From contig CATPAO010000365.1 in NCBI GenBank assembly GCA_955652025.1, positions 1-8,374 of the forward strand: DNA of 8,374 bases, given 5' to 3'. How positions within the stretch are numbered: the first letter of the stretch is position 1; every line of letters begins with the position of its first letter. This stretch comes from Casimicrobiaceae bacterium (GTDB lineage Bacteria > Pseudomonadota > Gammaproteobacteria > Burkholderiales > Casimicrobiaceae). The notes below the pieces were generated by a model that did not search any database, was not told the origin of the DNA, and was given only the letters and a program-made list of their open reading frames with translations. The translations under genes and the position numbers were made by a program. Positions 6,532-8,374 of this stretch are shown in pieces.

Positions 6532-8303
6532 GCGCGTGGCTCATCGCGAACATCGCGCCGATGATGTTCGTCACGCTGATCATCGTCTTGTTGCTCGGCT
6601 TTCCGGTGGCGTTCTCGCTCGCTGCCGTCGGTATTTTCTGGGGTCTCGTCGGCATCAAGCTCGGGCTTTTGCAGGAGACGCTGTTTCAGGCGCTGCCCGA
6701 TCGCGTCTTCGGCGTGATGTCGAACGACACGCTGTTGTGCGTGCCATTCTTCACGTTCATGGGCCTGATCCTCGAGCGAAGCGGCATGGCCGAGGATTTG
6801 CTCGATACGATCGGCCAGTTGTTCGGACCGCTCCGCGGCGGACTGGCCTACGCGGTGATCTTCGTGGGCGCGCTGCTTGCGGCCACGACGGGCGTCGTTG
6901 CGGCCAGCGTCATTTCGATGGGCCTCATCTCGCTGCCGATCATGCTGCGCTATGGCTACGACCGCCGTCTCGCGTCCGGCGTGATCGCCGCATCGGGCAC
7001 ACTGGCGCAGATCATTCCGCCCTCGCTCGTGCTGATCATCATGGCGGACCAGCTCGGCCGCTCGGTCGGCGACATGTATGCCGGCGCCTTTATCCCGGGC
7101 ATCGCGCTTGCCGGCCTCTACGCGGTATTCACGCTCGTCGTGACGTTCGTCAAGCCGCATTGGGTGCCCGCGCTCCCACTGGAAGCGCGCTCGCTGCGTG
7201 AGGCGAGCGGCAAAAGTGGCATCGTCTCGGTCGGCGTGCTGGTCGCGCTGTCCGCGGCAGCGGCGGTCGCCTACGCGAAGCTCTATCTGAAGGAGTCCCC
7301 GCTCGACGAGACGATCGTCATTGCGACATGCGTGGGGACCGGTATCGCGTTCTTCGCTGCGGTGATCAACTATTTCCTCAAGCTCGGCCTCTTGTCGAAG
7401 ATCGCCGAGCGCGCGACGTTCGTGATGATTCCGCCGCTGGCACTGATCTTCCTCGTCCTCGGTACGATCTTCCTGGGTGTCGCCACGCCGACCGAAGGCG
7501 GCGCGATGGGCGCGACCGGCGCGCTGATCATGGCGCTTGCGCGGCGCCGGCTGTCGTGGAAATTGGTCAAACAGGCGATGGATACGACGGCGAAGCTGTC
7601 GACGTTCGTCGTGTTCATCCTGCTCGGCGCGCGCGTGTTCAGCCTCTCGTTCTACGGCGTCAACGGGCACGTCTGGGTCGAGCATCTGCTGACGGGATTG
7701 CCCGGCGGACAGCTTGGTTTCCTGATCGTCGTCAACGTTCTGATTTTCTTCCTGGCGTTCTTCCTCGACTTTTTCGAGCTGTCGTTCATCGTCGTGCCGC
7801 TGGTGGGACCCGTCGCGGACAAGCTCGGGATCGACTTGATCTGGTTCGGCGTGCTGCTGGGCGTCAACATGCAGACGTCGTTCATGCATCCGCCGTTCGG
7901 GTTCGCGCTCTTTTACCTAAGGAGCGTCGCGCCCAAGAAGGAGTATCTCGACAAGCTGACACGCAAGATGACGGCGCCGGTCACCACGGGCCAGATCTAT
8001 TGGGGCGTCATTCCCTTCGTCCTGATCCAGATCGTCATGATCGGGCTCGTGATCCTATTCCCGCAGATGGTAATGGTCTACAAGGCCGCCGAGTCGACGA
8101 TGGATCCCACCAAGGTCCAGATTGAGTTGCCGCCGTCCGAATCGGGAAGGTCGTCCCCTGCGCCCACCGGTCAGCCGCAAACCGAGCAGCAGATGCAACA
8201 GGAAGACAAAGACCAGAACAAGGACGCCCAGTCGCTCGAAGATTTGTTCAAGGGCCCGGCACCTGCGACGCCCCTCCCCGGCACCGCGCCGCCATCCAAG
8301 TAG
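6528..8303 (+). CDS. dctM: TRAP transporter large permease subunit (DctM family), long C-terminal tail
   Basis: A 591-residue inner-membrane protein, the transport-forming subunit of a TRAP system. It is a chain of about 12 hydrophobic segments between residues 5 and 517. Family motifs are seen throughout: FGVMSNDTLLCVPFFTFMG (61-79) then ERSGMAEDLL (83-92), ASGTLAQIIPPS (155-166), LGVATPTEGGAMGA (316-329) and NMQTSFMHPPFGFALFYL (447-464). The two PP/PTEG-type re-entrant segments correspond to the inverted halves of this fold. Length and sequence fit the longer branch often labelled mannitol/chloroaromatic, which includes 2-oxo acid transporters, so an organic acid substrate is likely but not shown. 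After the last helix, residues from about 525 to 591 form a hydrophilic tail rich in Pro, Gln, Ser and Asp, predicted to be disordered. GGGAG lies shortly before the ATG. No binding-protein gene (dctP) is adjacent on either side in the window. Confidence 0.93.
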   Translation: MSAWLIANIAPMMFVTLIIVLLLGFPVAFSLAAVGIFWGLVGIKLGLLQETLFQALPDRVFGVMSNDTLLCVPFFTFMGLILERSGMAEDLLDTIGQLFGPLRGGLAYAVIFVGALLAATTGVVAASVISMGLISLPIMLRYGYDRRLASGVIAASGTLAQIIPPSLVLIIMADQLGRSVGDMYAGAFIPGIALAGLYAVFTLVVTFVKPHWVPALPLEARSLREASGKSGIVSVGVLVALSAAAAVAYAKLYLKESPLDETIVIATCVGTGIAFFAAVINYFLKLGLLSKIAERATFVMIPPLALIFLVLGTIFLGVATPTEGGAMGATGALIMALARRRLSWKLVKQAMDTTAKLSTFVVFILLGARVFSLSFYGVNGHVWVEHLLTGLPGGQLGFLIVVNVLIFFLAFFLDFFELSFIVVPLVGPVADKLGIDLIWFGVLLGVNMQTSFMHPPFGFALFYLRSVAPKKEYLDKLTRKMTAPVTTGQIYWGVIPFVLIQIVMIGLVILFPQMVMVYKAAESTMDPTKVQIELPPSESGRSSPAPTGQPQTEQQMQQEDKDQNKDAQSLEDLFKGPAPATPLPGTAPPSK

Positions 8304-8321
8304 CGGTCGGGCGGAGCAAAG

Positions 8322-8350
8322 AAAAAGCCCCGCGATCGCGGGGCTTTTTT
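8322..8350 (+). terminator. Intrinsic terminator after dctM, probably bidirectional
   Basis: A perfect 28-base inverted repeat (8322-8349) is centred on GATC: five A, a GC-rich stem GCCCCGCG and its complement, then six T (8345-8350). It starts 18 bases after the dctM stop codon. The A and T runs on both sides mean it can also stop transcription arriving from the right on the minus strand. Confidence 0.93.
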
Positions 8351-8374
8351 CGTGCCGGCTGCTCGCGCCGTTAC

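Noticed and set aside
6129..7889. Long minus-strand open frame (586 codons) antisense to dctQM
   Set aside because: The composition is extremely rich in Arg, Asp, Glu, Gln and His, a mirror of codon bias in the membrane protein genes. No ribosome binding site or domain was seen.
8351..8374. Possible stop codon (TAA on the minus strand, 8373-8371) of a convergent gene beyond the right edge
   Set aside because: One or two codons cannot be assigned. Only the symmetry of the terminator hints at a convergent gene.

Overview
The window looks like a chromosomal segment of a GC-rich proteobacterium, most likely a betaproteobacterium of the order Burkholderiales. I base this on the strongly GC-biased codon use, on the protein sequences of GlyA, NrdR, RibD and riboflavin synthase, and on the glyA-nrdR pairing. 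The genus cannot be read from this sequence alone.

Left part, minus strand. A row of five complete genes reads leftwards from about 5709 to 630: glyA (serine hydroxymethyltransferase), nrdR (repressor of ribonucleotide reductase genes), ribD (deaminase/reductase), ribE (riboflavin synthase alpha chain) and mmsA (CoA-acylating methylmalonate-semialdehyde dehydrogenase). Gaps are short (6, 83, -1 and 51 bp) and I see no intrinsic terminator between the genes, so they may form one transcript starting at an extended -10 promoter just upstream of glyA. The content is folate one-carbon metabolism, control of dNTP synthesis and flavin synthesis. A catabolic dehydrogenase is attached at the end, where the next riboflavin genes (ribBA, ribH) are often found in related bacteria. 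After mmsA comes about 580 bp without a convincing gene. It holds a cluster of short hairpins next to mmsA and, at its far end, a good sigma70-type promoter overlapped by TTAG/CTAA inverted repeats. That promoter drives a flavoprotein gene of which only the first 15 codons are inside the window (1-47).

Right part, plus strand. Divergent from glyA, a promoter with a perfect TATAAT box precedes two overlapping genes for the membrane part of a TRAP transporter: the small subunit DctQ (probably starting at a TTG codon) and the large subunit DctM. No substrate-binding protein gene lies next to them in the window. A perfect, near-symmetrical terminator closes the unit at 8322-8350.

The most striking single observation is in GlyA. 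The aspartate that contacts the PLP ring nitrogen (Asp200 in the E. coli enzyme) is read as histidine (residue 201, codon 5109-5107), while the other visible active-site residues are intact. I found no mobile element, CRISPR array, tRNA, rRNA or new multi-gene system. Most of the window is ordinary housekeeping and transport.
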